A stretch of 64,000 nucleotides of DNA, taken from Streptomyces caniscabiei. GTDB taxonomy: Bacteria; Actinomycetota; Actinomycetes; Streptomycetales; Streptomycetaceae. Positions 17,832-27,700 of this stretch are shown here, piece by piece. Position 1 is the stretch's first letter; each line of letters opens with the position of its first letter. The notes beneath the pieces are model-generated. The model was given only the letters and a program-made list of their open reading frames with translations. It had not been told where the DNA came from and did no database searches. A program made the position numbers and the translations under genes. The stretch is from positions 507,958 through 571,957 of the forward strand of contig NZ_JABXWI010000001.1 of the NCBI RefSeq assembly GCF_014930365.1. Direction: 5' to 3'.

Positions 17832-18860
17832 GTGGGGCTGCGGATCCACTTCACGTACGACGATCTGGCCAGGGTGATCCTGGCCGAGGAACCCGACCCG
17901 CTGTGGGAGGGGCTGCTCAGCCTGCACCTGCTGCAGAACCGGGACGGCCCCCTCGTCTTCGGCCGTTGGCGACGGGCGTCGCGCGGCCTCTTCGACCCGG
18001 AGCTGCCGAGGCTGCGCCATCTCGCCCCGCCGCGCGGCTACTCGGCGGACTTCCTGACCCCGGCCGGGGCGGCCGGAGGCCTGGAGGCGGGCCTCGACGC
18101 GATGCTCGCCACGCCCCGCGCCCGGCTGCGGACCGACCTGGCGGAGCTGTCCCTCGCCCGTCCCCTGCCGGGCTGGGCCAGACCGCTCGCCGACGGCGAA
18201 CCGCAGGCCCTGCGCGGGCTCGCCGGCCTGGTCCGCCGGCATCACGAACGGTTCGTCGCCCCGTACTGGACCCAGGTCCGGGCCCGCTTCGACGACGCCA
18301 GGTCGGTCGCGGCCAGGGCCCTGCTGCGGTCCGGCTTCTCCGGTCTCGCGGCCGGGCTGCACCCCAGTCTGCGCTGGTCGGCGCCGGTGCTGCACATCGC
18401 CGGCGCACACCTCCAGGGCGACCTTCATCTCGACGGGCGGGGGCTGCGGATCATCCCGTCCTTCTTCTGCTGGCCCGGCCCGATCGTGCTGAAGGACGGC
18501 GCCCTGCCCCCGGTGCTCGTGCACCCGGTGACCCACGACCCGCGCTGGCTGGCGCCGCCGCCCGACGCGCCCGGTACCCACCAGGCCCTCGCCGCGCTGC
18601 TCGGCCGGGCGCGGGCCGCCGTGCTGGAGGAGGTGGCCGACGGCCGCACCACGAGCGAGGTGGCGGCCCGGGTGGGGCTCAGCCCGGCGACCGTCAGCCA
18701 CCATGTGGCCGTGCTCCGGGAGTCGGGGCTGCTGACCAGCCGGCGGATCGGCGGTGCCGTGCTGCACACCGTCACCGTCCTCGGTGCCGACCTCCTCGAA
18801 GGCGGCACGACCTGCGGCATTCGACCACCCTCGAAAGCCGTGGCCCGCGCCGAACGATGA
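17832..18860 (+). CDS. ArsR-like winged-helix transcriptional regulator with long N-terminal domain
   Basis: 342 aa from the GTG at 17832, with GGGGGGAG about 9 nt upstream. The C-terminal third is an ArsR-type winged helix (residues about 250-320): AAVLEEVADGRTTSEVAARV, then SPATVSHHVAVLRESGLLTSRR. The first 240 residues are a mainly helical domain typical of a streptomycete subgroup of single-copy ArsR-like regulators; it has no recognisable ligand motif. No metal-binding Cys cluster is seen, so a metal sensor is unlikely. The gene stands alone between two terminators or divergent units. Confidence 0.8.
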   Translation: MGLRIHFTYDDLARVILAEEPDPLWEGLLSLHLLQNRDGPLVFGRWRRASRGLFDPELPRLRHLAPPRGYSADFLTPAGAAGGLEAGLDAMLATPRARLRTDLAELSLARPLPGWARPLADGEPQALRGLAGLVRRHHERFVAPYWTQVRARFDDARSVAARALLRSGFSGLAAGLHPSLRWSAPVLHIAGAHLQGDLHLDGRGLRIIPSFFCWPGPIVLKDGALPPVLVHPVTHDPRWLAPPPDAPGTHQALAALLGRARAAVLEEVADGRTTSEVAARVGLSPATVSHHVAVLRESGLLTSRRIGGAVLHTVTVLGADLLEGGTTCGIRPPSKAVARAER

Positions 18861-18945
18861 CGGTGATCACGGGGCGCGGCGGCCCCGGACCCCACGATCC
18901 GGCGTGCCCGCACCCGGCCGAAGACCGGAGTCCGCGGTCGGCACC

Positions 18946-19146
18946 ATGACCCTGGTGCCGGCCTCCGCGCTCACCTCCGGCACGGCCCAGGCGGCGCCGG
19001 CGTGGGGCGAGGCCCAGAACAGCCGGACCGGCGGCGCGGTCGCCCCCGTCCACGGCTCGGCCGGCGACGAGCTGGCCTCCTGCCCCGCGAACAACGGGGT
19101 GTACGCCGTGAACTGGGGCCCCGTCTACTCCCTCCGCAACTGCTGA
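18946..19146 (+). CDS. Possible small secreted peptide
   Basis: 66 aa from the ATG at 18946 (GTG 18904 is an alternative). It begins like a short export signal (PASALTSGTAQAAPAWG) and ends with two Cys about 21 residues apart (LASCPANNGVYAVNWGPVYS to the final Cys), which could make one disulfide. It overlaps the 3' end of the reverse-strand phosphatase gene by 22 bp. No ribosome site is clear. It may be a gene remnant or not a gene. Confidence 0.3.
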   Translation: MTLVPASALTSGTAQAAPAWGEAQNSRTGGAVAPVHGSAGDELASCPANNGVYAVNWGPVYSLRNC

Positions 19147-22073
19147 CCGAGGGAGTTCTCGACCTCCGGGTCGCCGAACGGCAGCGAGTCCAGGTCTCCG
19201 TCGAAGTCGGCGGGGACCAGGAGCTGGTGCTCCGGCGGCCCGGACGGCGCGGCGGGCCGGGGGTCGGGGCCGGTGAGGGACTGTTCGGTCCAGATGCACT
19301 TTCCGGTGGCCGTGTAGCGGGTTCCCCAGCGCTGGGAGAGCGCGGTGACCAGTTGCAGGCCCCGGCCGCCCTCGTCGGTGTCGCCGGCCCTGCGTATACG
19401 GGGCATGGTGAGGCTGCCGTCGAAGACCTCGCAGACCAGTGCGGGGCCGTGCAGGAGACGCAGCCGGACCGGGCCCTTGGCGTGACGGACGACGTTGCCG
19501 ACGAGTTCGCTGGCGAGCAGTTCGGTGGTGGGCGCCAGCTCGTCCAGGCCCCAGACCGCGAGCTGTTCGCGGACGTGACGGCGGGCCTGTGCGGCGGCCC
19601 TCGGGTCGTCGAGGAGGGACCAGCAGGCCATCCGGTCGTCGGTGAGCGCGTGCAGCCGGGCGACCAGGAAGGCCGCGTCGTCGGCTGCCGCGTGCTCGGC
19701 GGGCAGCAGGCCGTGGGTGAGGGTGTCGCAGAGGCGTTCCAGGTCCGCGGCGGTGCCGTCCCGGTGGGCGGTGCGCAGCAGCCGTGCCAGGTCGGCCATG
19801 CCCTCGTCGATGCCGCGTCTCGCCGACTCGACGAGACCGTCGGTGTAGAGCACCAGCAGACTGCCCTCGGGCACGCTCAACTCGACCGTCTCGAAGGGCG
19901 GTTCGGCGGCGCCGAGCGGCGGGTCGGCGGTCCACTCGGGAAAGCGCACGGTGCCGTCGGGGAGGACCACGGCCGGGGGCGGATGCCCGGCCCGGACGAG
20001 GGAACAGACCTGGGTGGTGGAGTCGTAGAGGGCGTACAGGCAGGTGGCGTACGAGTCCTCGCCCATGGAGCCGACGATGTCGTTGAGGTGGCCCATGATC
20101 TCGTCGGGGGGCAGTTCGAGGTCGGCGAGGGTGTGCACGGCCGTGCGGAGGCGGCCCATGGTGGCGGCCTCGGACAGGCCGTGGCCCATGACGTCGCCGA
20201 CGACGAGGACGACCTGGCCGCTGGAGAGCGGGATGACGTCGTACCAGTCGCCACCGACGTCCATGCCCTGCCCGGCCGGCAGATAGCGGGCCGCCGACTC
20301 GCAGGCGGCGAGGGCCGGCAGGTCCTGCGGGAGCAGGGCACGCTGGAGTTCGCGGGACCGGGTGTGTTCGAGGTCGTAGAGGCGGGCGCGTTCCAGGGAC
20401 TGTGCGAGGAGGGCGCTGATCGCCGTCAGGAGGGTGCGTTCCTCGTCGGTGAGGCGGCGCGGCCGGTCGAAGGAGACGACGCACACGCCGAAGGTGTGGT
20501 CGGACGCGGTCAACGGCAGGAAGGCCCAGGCCTGTTTGCCCGAGCGGGCGGGCAGGTCGGCGTGCCGGGGCGCATGGGCGGCGAACTCCTCCGGTGAGGA
20601 GAGGAAGATCGGGGTGCCGGTGGTGACGGTGTCCCAGACCGGGCCGTACGGCGTCCGGGGGCGGTGGTTGACGAAGTCGACGAAGTCGGGCGCGTAGCCG
20701 ACGGCGCCGACGTTGTGGAGCCGGCCGTTCTCGACGGTCTGGACGAGCAGACCACTGGCGGCGAACGGCGGCAGCACCCGCGAGGCGACCGCGTCGACGA
20801 CGTCCTGCGAGGTGGTCGCCTTGGCGAGCGCGGCGGTCAACGCGGCGATGCGGTGGGCCCGTTCGGAGGCGGCGCGCTCGGCCTCGCGGCGCTCCTCCTC
20901 GTGCCGCCGTCGCTCGGTGACATCGGTGAAGTAGATGGTCCGGCCGTCGGGCCCGGGGACCAGGCGCAGATGGTAGACGCGGTCGCGGTCCGGCACATGG
21001 ACGTCGAACCCGGCGGGCTTCTCCTCGGCGGCGGCCGCCCGGCAGCGGCTCTCCAGGCACGGCGTCTCGCGCACGGACGGCAGGTCCCACAGGTGCCGTC
21101 CGCGCAGCTCCTCCTCGGAGAGACCGAGGGTGCGTTCCGCGACCAGGTTGGCGAAGGTGATCCGCCAGTCGTCGTCGACGGCGAGGAAGCCGTCGCTCAT
21201 GTGCCGCAGGGCCCGGCCGACCGCGTCCCGGGCGGAGCGCGCCTCGTCGCTCTCCCAGCCGACGCCGATGAACCGGTCGGGCGCGCCGTCCTCGTCGTAG
21301 GTGGCCCGGCCGCGGGCCCGGGTCCAGCCCCAGGTGCCGTCGAAGCGGCGTACGCGGTACTCCGCCTCGTAGACGCTGTGGTCGCGGATCGCCCGCTCGG
21401 CGGCGGCCAGGGTGGGCGGGAGGTCGTCGGGGTGGACGATCCGCATCCAGTTCTCGATCTTGCCGGTGAACTCGGCGGGCCGGGTGCCGTAGAGCTTCAG
21501 GGCGGCCTCGTCCCAGATCAGGTCACCGCTCTGGATGTCCCAGTCCCAGGAGCCGACGCTGACCTCCTTCAGCGCCTGCCGCAGCCGCTCGGCGTCCGGT
21601 TCGGCCGGGGCGGGGCCGGACGGCGGGGGTGCCTGGGCCATGCGGTCCTCGGTCCAGTCGACGACGGCACGCAGGAAGTCCCATTGCAGACCGGTGGGTT
21701 CGCCCCGGTCGCCGGTGAGGACGGTGAGCGCGCCGACCGTGCGCTCGCGGCCGGAGACGGGTAACGCGGCGAGGCCGGTGCCGGGCCAGGCGAGGGCCAT
21801 GGAGCCGAGCGGGGACCACACCCCGCTGCCCTGGTGCAGGGCGCGGGCCGGGGGCAGCGGGCCCTCCTGGTCGATGATCTCCCAGGGGCGGGTCAGGGCG
21901 GACGGAAGGCCGGTGACCGACACCAGACGCAGGGCCGACATGGGACCCCTGAGATGGAACATCGCCCCGAGAGCGCCGAGTTCGCCGACCGCGTGCTGGA
22001 GCGCCAGCCGGAAGACCTCGCTCTCCGCGACACCGGGATCCACCGTGCTGAGCAGGGCCAGCCGTGCGTTCAT
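19125..22073 (-). CDS. Multi-sensor SpoIIE-type PP2C phosphatase with anti-sigma kinase-like ATPase domain
   Basis: 982 aa. In order: GAF-like domain (about 5-150), PAS_3 domain (about 165-275; SWDWDIQSGDLIWDEAALKL), second PAS (about 285-385), GAF (about 415-565), SpoIIE/PP2C phosphatase (about 595-790; MDVGGDWYDVIPL, VVGDVMGHGLSEA, YTDGLVES supply the metal ligands), and a C-terminal HATPase_c_2 (about 810-930; ELLASELVGNVVRHA, GRGLQLVTALSQRWG) of the RsbW type. Such proteins control partner-switching of alternative sigma factors in Streptomyces and respond to light, redox or small molecules through their sensor domains. No anti-sigma antagonist gene is next to it. It stands alone. Confidence 0.9.
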   Translation of the reverse strand: MNARLALLSTVDPGVAESEVFRLALQHAVGELGALGAMFHLRGPMSALRLVSVTGLPSALTRPWEIIDQEGPLPPARALHQGSGVWSPLGSMALAWPGTGLAALPVSGRERTVGALTVLTGDRGEPTGLQWDFLRAVVDWTEDRMAQAPPPSGPAPAEPDAERLRQALKEVSVGSWDWDIQSGDLIWDEAALKLYGTRPAEFTGKIENWMRIVHPDDLPPTLAAAERAIRDHSVYEAEYRVRRFDGTWGWTRARGRATYDEDGAPDRFIGVGWESDEARSARDAVGRALRHMSDGFLAVDDDWRITFANLVAERTLGLSEEELRGRHLWDLPSVRETPCLESRCRAAAAEEKPAGFDVHVPDRDRVYHLRLVPGPDGRTIYFTDVTERRRHEEERREAERAASERAHRIAALTAALAKATTSQDVVDAVASRVLPPFAASGLLVQTVENGRLHNVGAVGYAPDFVDFVNHRPRTPYGPVWDTVTTGTPIFLSSPEEFAAHAPRHADLPARSGKQAWAFLPLTASDHTFGVCVVSFDRPRRLTDEERTLLTAISALLAQSLERARLYDLEHTRSRELQRALLPQDLPALAACESAARYLPAGQGMDVGGDWYDVIPLSSGQVVLVVGDVMGHGLSEAATMGRLRTAVHTLADLELPPDEIMGHLNDIVGSMGEDSYATCLYALYDSTTQVCSLVRAGHPPPAVVLPDGTVRFPEWTADPPLGAAEPPFETVELSVPEGSLLVLYTDGLVESARRGIDEGMADLARLLRTAHRDGTAADLERLCDTLTHGLLPAEHAAADDAAFLVARLHALTDDRMACWSLLDDPRAAAQARRHVREQLAVWGLDELAPTTELLASELVGNVVRHAKGPVRLRLLHGPALVCEVFDGSLTMPRIRRAGDTDEGGRGLQLVTALSQRWGTRYTATGKCIWTEQSLTGPDPRPAAPSGPPEHQLLVPADFDGDLDSLPFGDPEVENSLGQQLRRE

Positions 22074-22315
22074 ACGGCAGACCCTAACGTTCTACTCACA
22101 CGTAAGGCAGTCCGCCACAGGAATTCCACAGTCACTCCCCGACGCCGCGCCCGGACCGGGCGTGACCCTCAACAGCCTTGGCACTTAATGTCATTGACGA
22201 GGCATCAGGCAACCGGCGACAGGACGGGACCGCACCGGCCGCCGTGACCAAGATCTGATGAACGTCGTTGGGCCGCTGCAACCCCAGGATGTCCGGCCCG
22301 ACCCCAGCAGGCGCC

Positions 22316-23065
22316 ATGTTCGAGATGTTCCAGGCAGTCAAGACGTTGATCACGACGTTCGTCGAGCAGTACGCGAGGAACCAGCAGCTCAAACGGGATC
22401 TGCTGGCGCAGCGTGGCGAGCAGGAGCGGCGCTGGCGGGAGGAGGACCGGGTGGTCCTGCGGGCCGCCCTCGCGGCGAACCGGGTGGCCCTCGAACAGCA
22501 CAACGACACCCTCCGCCGGGCGGCCGGCGTCTCCTACCTCACCCTGCGCTGCCACGAGGACACCTGGACCTTCCTGGCCCGTACGGCGTTCGGCGCCTGG
22601 GAGCCCGCCTGGACGCAGAGCACCCGCGACCCGTACGACCGCGTCGGCCCGACCGCGACCAGGGCGGCCCACTTCACCGAGGACCCCAACCTGCCGCCGG
22701 GACGCATCACCAAGGCGGACGGCGGCATGCAGGACGTCCAGCTCTCCGGGCACAACCTGGTCCACCTCCTCGACGCCCTCCACGAGGCCACCACCTCGGA
22801 ACTCACCGCCACCGGAGCGCGCGCCCGGACCCTCTACGACCGGCTGGCCTCCTTCACCGCCAAGCTCGACGCGGCGGCGCCCACCGGTCGTACCACCGGC
22901 ATCCTCTGGCGGATCGACGACAGCCTGCACAGCCAGTACGTGAGCCGCCCGCCGGGGCCCGGCCGCGCCACCCCCGCCCCCCTCCTCCACAAGGTCCCCG
23001 CCCCGCCCCCGACACCCCGCCGCCGCCACCCGGAACGCAACGGTTCGCCGGTGGGGAAGAAGTAG
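22316..23065 (+). CDS. Unknown soluble protein with N-terminal coiled coil
   Basis: 249 aa if it starts at the ATG at 22316; an earlier in-frame ATG at 22268 adds 16 residues that look non-native. Residues about 5-60 form a long charged helix (EQYARNQQLKRDLLAQRGEQ and on), followed by a mixed domain with DTWTFLARTAFGAWEPAWTQ, and a Pro/Arg-rich tail. No signal peptide, membrane segment or known motif is visible. Confidence 0.55.
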   Translation: MFEMFQAVKTLITTFVEQYARNQQLKRDLLAQRGEQERRWREEDRVVLRAALAANRVALEQHNDTLRRAAGVSYLTLRCHEDTWTFLARTAFGAWEPAWTQSTRDPYDRVGPTATRAAHFTEDPNLPPGRITKADGGMQDVQLSGHNLVHLLDALHEATTSELTATGARARTLYDRLASFTAKLDAAAPTGRTTGILWRIDDSLHSQYVSRPPGPGRATPAPLLHKVPAPPPTPRRRHPERNGSPVGKK

Positions 23066-23199
23066 CGCGCTGTTCCCTTCTCCCGCTGTTCCGATACCGG
23101 GACACTTCCGTGGGGGGCGGAGTACAACCTTCCGCGATACCCGGTCGTCTCACCCGATATCAGCGCTACCGCAGCGTTGTGGGAACAAGGGGGGACGAC

Positions 23200-23772
23200 A
23201 TGCGACGAATCGGAGCAGCGGTTCTGGCGCTCGCGCTCGCGGGGACCGCGATCGGGACGGCGGCGGCCACGGCGAGTGCCGCGCCCGGCGGTGCCGCGCG
23301 TACCGCGGCGGCCTGCCCGACGGGCTGGGGCAGCCTCGCCAAGGGAAGCCCCGACAGCGGCGCCGCGCCCCTGTCGGACATCAGGACGGGGCGGCACGAC
23401 TGCTTCGACCGCATCGTGTTCGACGTGCCCGCCGGCGGCGCCCACGTCGGCTACTACGTCCAGTACGTCGACCGGCTCCACCAGGTCGGCTCCGGCGACC
23501 CCATACCCGTGAAGGGCGGGGCCATCCTGGAGATACGGGTCGCCGCGCCGAGCTACGACCCCGAGACGGGCGGGGTCGTCTACCCGGGTGACGTGGCCGG
23601 ACCGCTGCCCGGTGTGAACCTCACCGGCTACCGCACCTTCCGTGACACCCGCTTCGCCGGCAGCTTCGAGGGCGAGACCCAGATCGGCGTCGGCGTCCGC
23701 GCCCGGCTGCCGTTCCGGGTGCTCCAGCTCTCCGACCGGCTCGTGGTGGACGTGGCCCACAGCTGGACGTAA
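23200..23772 (+). CDS. Secreted AMIN-like domain protein
   Basis: 190 aa from the ATG at 23200 (AAGGGGGG upstream). A signal peptide ends near ATASAAPGG. The mature part has CFDRIVFDVPAGGAHVGYYV, QYVDRLHQVGSGDPIPV and a C-terminal SDRLVVDVAHSWT, the usual ends of the AMIN-like domain of actinobacterial secreted proteins. A Cys pair (AACPTGW and HDCFDR) may form a disulfide. Cell-wall binding is suggested by relatives only. Confidence 0.8.
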   Translation: MRRIGAAVLALALAGTAIGTAAATASAAPGGAARTAAACPTGWGSLAKGSPDSGAAPLSDIRTGRHDCFDRIVFDVPAGGAHVGYYVQYVDRLHQVGSGDPIPVKGGAILEIRVAAPSYDPETGGVVYPGDVAGPLPGVNLTGYRTFRDTRFAGSFEGETQIGVGVRARLPFRVLQLSDRLVVDVAHSWT

Positions 23773-23815
23773 CAGTCGGCGGGGCGGGCGCGAACGACCG
23801 CGGGGCGGGCGCGAG

Positions 23816-24628
23816 CTACCCCTCCCGTACGGCCTCCACGGCCTCCCGCACCTCCGGGTGCGGGTCGTCGGCGAGGCGGTCCAGCAGTGCGCCGACCCCG
23901 GGGGTGGACCAGTGGGCGACCGCCCACACCAGGTCCTCCCGCACACCGGGGTCGGGGTGCCCGGCAAGATGCGTCAGCCGGTCCACCGGCCCTCGGCGGC
24001 GCATCCCGAACCAGTGCAGGGCTTCCCGGAGCACGGCGGGATCGCCGGGGGTGGGCGCGGAGGCGGTCGCTTCGGCGATCCGGGTGAGGAGGACCCGGAC
24101 GGGCGGCGGTGGGCCGTCCAGAGGGTGGGGCAGGCGCTCGCGCAGGCGGCGGGAGCCGTAGCCGCCGCGCACCCGGCAGCCGAAGCAGGTGCAGGGCCGG
24201 GTGCCGTGGGCGTCGGGGAGATACCGCCACCCCACCACCTGCGGCGCCGACCGCACCCGGTGCACCTCGCGCGCCCGGATCGCCCGGGGCACGAAGACCT
24301 CCCACCCCCGCGGGTCCGCGAGCGCGCCGATCCGCCGTACGGCCTCGGCGCCGGTGACGGCCGCCTGCCGACCCCGCGCGCGGTCCGAATAGCGCCCCAC
24401 CAGCACCTCCTCGGCGTCGTCCAGCCGCACATGGACGGCCACCAGCCCGCCCCTGCTGCCGAACCGGCCCAGCTCGCGCAGCCATTGGTGGGTGAGGGTG
24501 TACGACGGCAGCACCGGGAAGCAGTACACCCCGCGCGCCCCGCCCTGCCCGTGGGACACCGCGCGGACACCGGCCCGCCGGATGCGCGGCACGTTCGCCG
24601 CCGAGGTCAGATGCACCAACATCACCAT
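23816..24628 (-). CDS. HEAT-repeat protein with ADP-ribosyltransferase-like N terminus
   Basis: 270 aa from the ATG at 24628, 121 bp from the divergent megasynthase start. The first 125 residues follow the order of an ART fold: His6 in LVHLTSAANVPRIRRAGV, Tyr35 in GVYCFPV, and Glu110 in GWEVFVPRAI, with strands and helices between them. A Cys/His patch (CTCFGCRVRG, about 146-155) follows. The C terminus (about 175-270) has two or three HEAT-like units (LAGHPDPGVREDLVWAVAHW and DPHPEVREAVEAVR). An enzyme that modifies protein or nucleic acid with ADP-ribose is possible. It could equally be a diverged non-catalytic fold; this is a pattern match by eye. Confidence 0.55.
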   Translation of the reverse strand: MVMLVHLTSAANVPRIRRAGVRAVSHGQGGARGVYCFPVLPSYTLTHQWLRELGRFGSRGGLVAVHVRLDDAEEVLVGRYSDRARGRQAAVTGAEAVRRIGALADPRGWEVFVPRAIRAREVHRVRSAPQVVGWRYLPDAHGTRPCTCFGCRVRGGYGSRRLRERLPHPLDGPPPPVRVLLTRIAEATASAPTPGDPAVLREALHWFGMRRRGPVDRLTHLAGHPDPGVREDLVWAVAHWSTPGVGALLDRLADDPHPEVREAVEAVREG

Positions 24629-24736
24629 GACGCAGCATGCTAGGCCCCGGCCCCGGGCTCCGACCGCCCCGGCCACCCACCCCCTCCACCGGCTCTTCCA
24701 CCACCGGCTCCGCCTACCACCGGCCGAAACGGCTTG

Positions 24737-24742
24737 TAGTGT
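24737..24742 (+). promoter_or_regulatory. -10 element for a leaderless megasynthase transcript
   Basis: TAGTGT ends 7 nt before the GTG at 24750, so the start codon would be at the 5' end of the mRNA. No good -35 hexamer is seen. This supports the GTG at 24750 as the start over GTGs at 24771 and 24783. Confidence 0.4.
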
Positions 24743-24749
24743 CCGCACG

Positions 24750-27700
24750 GTGGAGAGATCGTATGAAGGTGTGAACGGCGGGGTGGACTCGACGCTGCTG
24801 GACGTGTTGCTCGACGCGGCGCGGGAGACCCCCGGCCAGACCGTCGTGCACGTCCGGGGAGACGGCGGCGAGCGCACCGTCACCTTCGCCGAACTCCGCG
24901 ACGACGCACTGCGCGTGGCCGGGGGCCTGCTCGCGGCGGGCGTGACACCCGGCACCCCACTGCCCCTGGTCGCCGACCGGGGCGACACCTTCCAGCCCCT
25001 GTTCTGGGGCGCGCTCGCGGCGGGCGCCGTCCCCGTCCCCCTCGCCCCGGAGCCCCGCCGGATCGGCCCGGTCTGGGAACTCCTCGGCAGACCGCCGGTG
25101 ATGACGGACACCGAGTCGAGGGCCACGGTCCTGACCGCCCTGACGGACGGCGGGGCGGTCGGGGACGAGCAGGCCGTGGACCAACCGGCCCGCGCTCTAC
25201 GCGTGTTGCGGCTGGACGACCTGCGCCAGGGCCGTCCGCCCCGGCGGCCCGCCCGCCGCGCCCCCCACGACGTCGCCTTCCTCCAGTTCTCCTCCGGCAG
25301 CACGGGCGCCCCCAAGGGCGTGGAGCTGACGCACGCCGGGGTCTTCGCCAACCTCCGCCAGATCCGTGCCGCCATGGCGATCACCTCGGACGACGTGATC
25401 GCGACCTGGATGCCGTACTTCCACGACATGGGCCTCATCGGCACCCACCTGGTCCCCATGGCCGCGCGGGTGAAGCAGATACGGATCGAGCCGCTGTCCT
25501 TCGCGAAGCGGCCCGCCCTGTGGTTCGAGGCCGTGGACCGCCACCGCGCGACGCTCCTCTCGGCCGCGAACTTCGCCCTCGCCCTCGCCGTACGCCGCGT
25601 CCCGGCCACCGCGCTCGCCGGGCTCGACCTCGGCTGCGTACGTCTGATGCTCGTCGGCGCGGAGCCCATATCGCCGCGTGTCTGGCGGGAGTTCACGGCG
25701 CACACGATCCCGGCGGGGCTCGACCCGCGCGCCCCGCTGCCGGTGTACGGCCTGGCGGAGGCGACCCTCGCGGTGACCGTACCGCCGCTGGGCGAGACCG
25801 CGGCACCGCTGGTGCTGGACCGGGCCGCGCTCGGGGCGGGCCGGGTGGTGGACACCGAACCCGGTCCGCATGCCGTGGAGTTGATGGATCTCGGGCGCCC
25901 GGTGGCGGGATGCGAGATCCGTATCACCGATGACGCCGGGGCCTCGGTGGGCGAGTCGCGGGTCGGGCATGTGGAGGTGCGGGGGCCGCAGCTGGGACGC
26001 GGGTACCACCGGGCGCCCGAGGCGAGCGCGGCGGCGTTCGGGGCCGACGGCTGGCTGCGCACGGGCGACCTGGGGTTCCTGCGGGGCGGGCGGTTGTGCG
26101 TCACCGGGCGCCACAAGGACGTCGTGTTCGTCAACGGCCGTACGTTCCACGCGTCCGACCTGGAGGAGACGGTCGCCGCGACACCGGGGCTGCCGCCGGG
26201 GGCCGTGGCCGTCGTGGGGTCCACCGATCCGGACGGCGGGGGCGAGCGGGTCGTCGCGTTCGTGCAGTGGGCCCGGCCCGGGCGCGCGGCCGCGACGCCG
26301 GTGCTCCGCGCCGCCGCCGGCCGGCTGCGGGAGGTCCTCGGGCACGACGACGTACGGGTGCTGCCGTTGCCGCCGGGGGCGTTCACGCGGACGACCAGCG
26401 GGAAGCTGCGGCGGGGGGTGCTGCGGGAGCGCTTCGAGGCCGGGAAGTACGCGGCGGTGGAGGGGCGTTGGTCCAGCACCGGCACGGGGGAGGCGGCCGG
26501 CACGTCGGGGGTGAACGGCACGTCGGCTGTGGTCGGCACGTCGGCTGCGGTCGGCACGTCGGCTGTGGTCGGCGCTGCGGAGGGCGGGGGCCAGGCCGAG
26601 GGCGGGGGACGGCGGGGCGTTCCCCGTTCACTGCGGGAGGTCCGCGAGGCCGTGCGGGCGGTGTGGGCGCGGGTGCTGGACGTGCCCGTGTCCGAGGTGG
26701 GGCTGCGGGAGCGGTTCTTCGACCTCGGCGGTTCCTCGCTCAAGGCGATGGCCGTGCTCGCCGGGCTGGAGGACGTGTTCGCGGTGACGGTGGAGCCGGG
26801 CGCGCTGCGGGACCACGACACGGTGGTGGCGCTGGCCGGGCATGTGTGGGGGTTGTTGGCGGAGGACGAGGGCCGGGGTGAGGGCCACGGCCAGGGTGCG
26901 GGCCAGGGTGAAGGTGGGGGGCTGGGCGAGGGCGACGGCGAGGACGGGGTGGCCGGTCGTGGGACTCCCCGCGCGGCCGGCGGGGCCGGGGCCCGACCGG
27001 GGGGCGACGGCGTCGACGACCGTGCGCTCGCCGTGCTCTCCGTCGCCTGCCGGTTTCCCGGCGGCGAGACGCCCGAGGACTTCTGGGAGCTACTCGTGTC
27101 CGGCGGGGACGCCGTCGGCCGTCTGGCCGATCCCGGGGCCTTCGACGCCCGCTTCTTCGGGATGGACGACGCGGAGGCGCGGACGACCGATCCGCAGGCG
27201 CGGATCTTCCTGGAGCTGGCGCACGAGGCGCTGGAACGCGCCGGGTACGCCGGTCCCCGGCGGGTCGGCCGCAGGGTCGGGGTGTTCGCGGCGACCGGCG
27301 ACAGCGGGTACCGGGAGGTTCTCGCCGAGGCCGCCGACGGGGACCTCGCCCGTCATCCGGCCGCCCTCACCGGCAACCTGCCGAACCTGATCGCCGCCCG
27401 TGTCTCCCAGGTGCTGAACCTCGACGGCCCCGCCCTGGCCGTCGACACGGCCTGCTCCTCCGCCCTCGTCGCCCTGCACCTGGCCCGGCGCAGCCTGCTG
27501 TCCGGCGAGTGCGACCTCGCCGTGGTCGGCGGTGTCAACCTGGGCCTGACGCCGACCGGCCGGCGTCTCCTCGCGGCGACGGGCGCGTTGTCGCCGACCG
27601 GCCGGTGCCGTGCGTTCGGCGCCGACGCGGACGGCTTCGTGCCGGGGGAGGGCGGCGGCGCGCTGGTCCTCGCCCGCCTCGACGACGCCCGCACCGCCGG

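Noticed and set aside
24492..24749. Upstream extension of the megasynthase frame
   Set aside because: It overlaps the divergent ART/HEAT gene, codes Pro/Arg filler without a FAAL match, and a -10 element points to the GTG at 24750.
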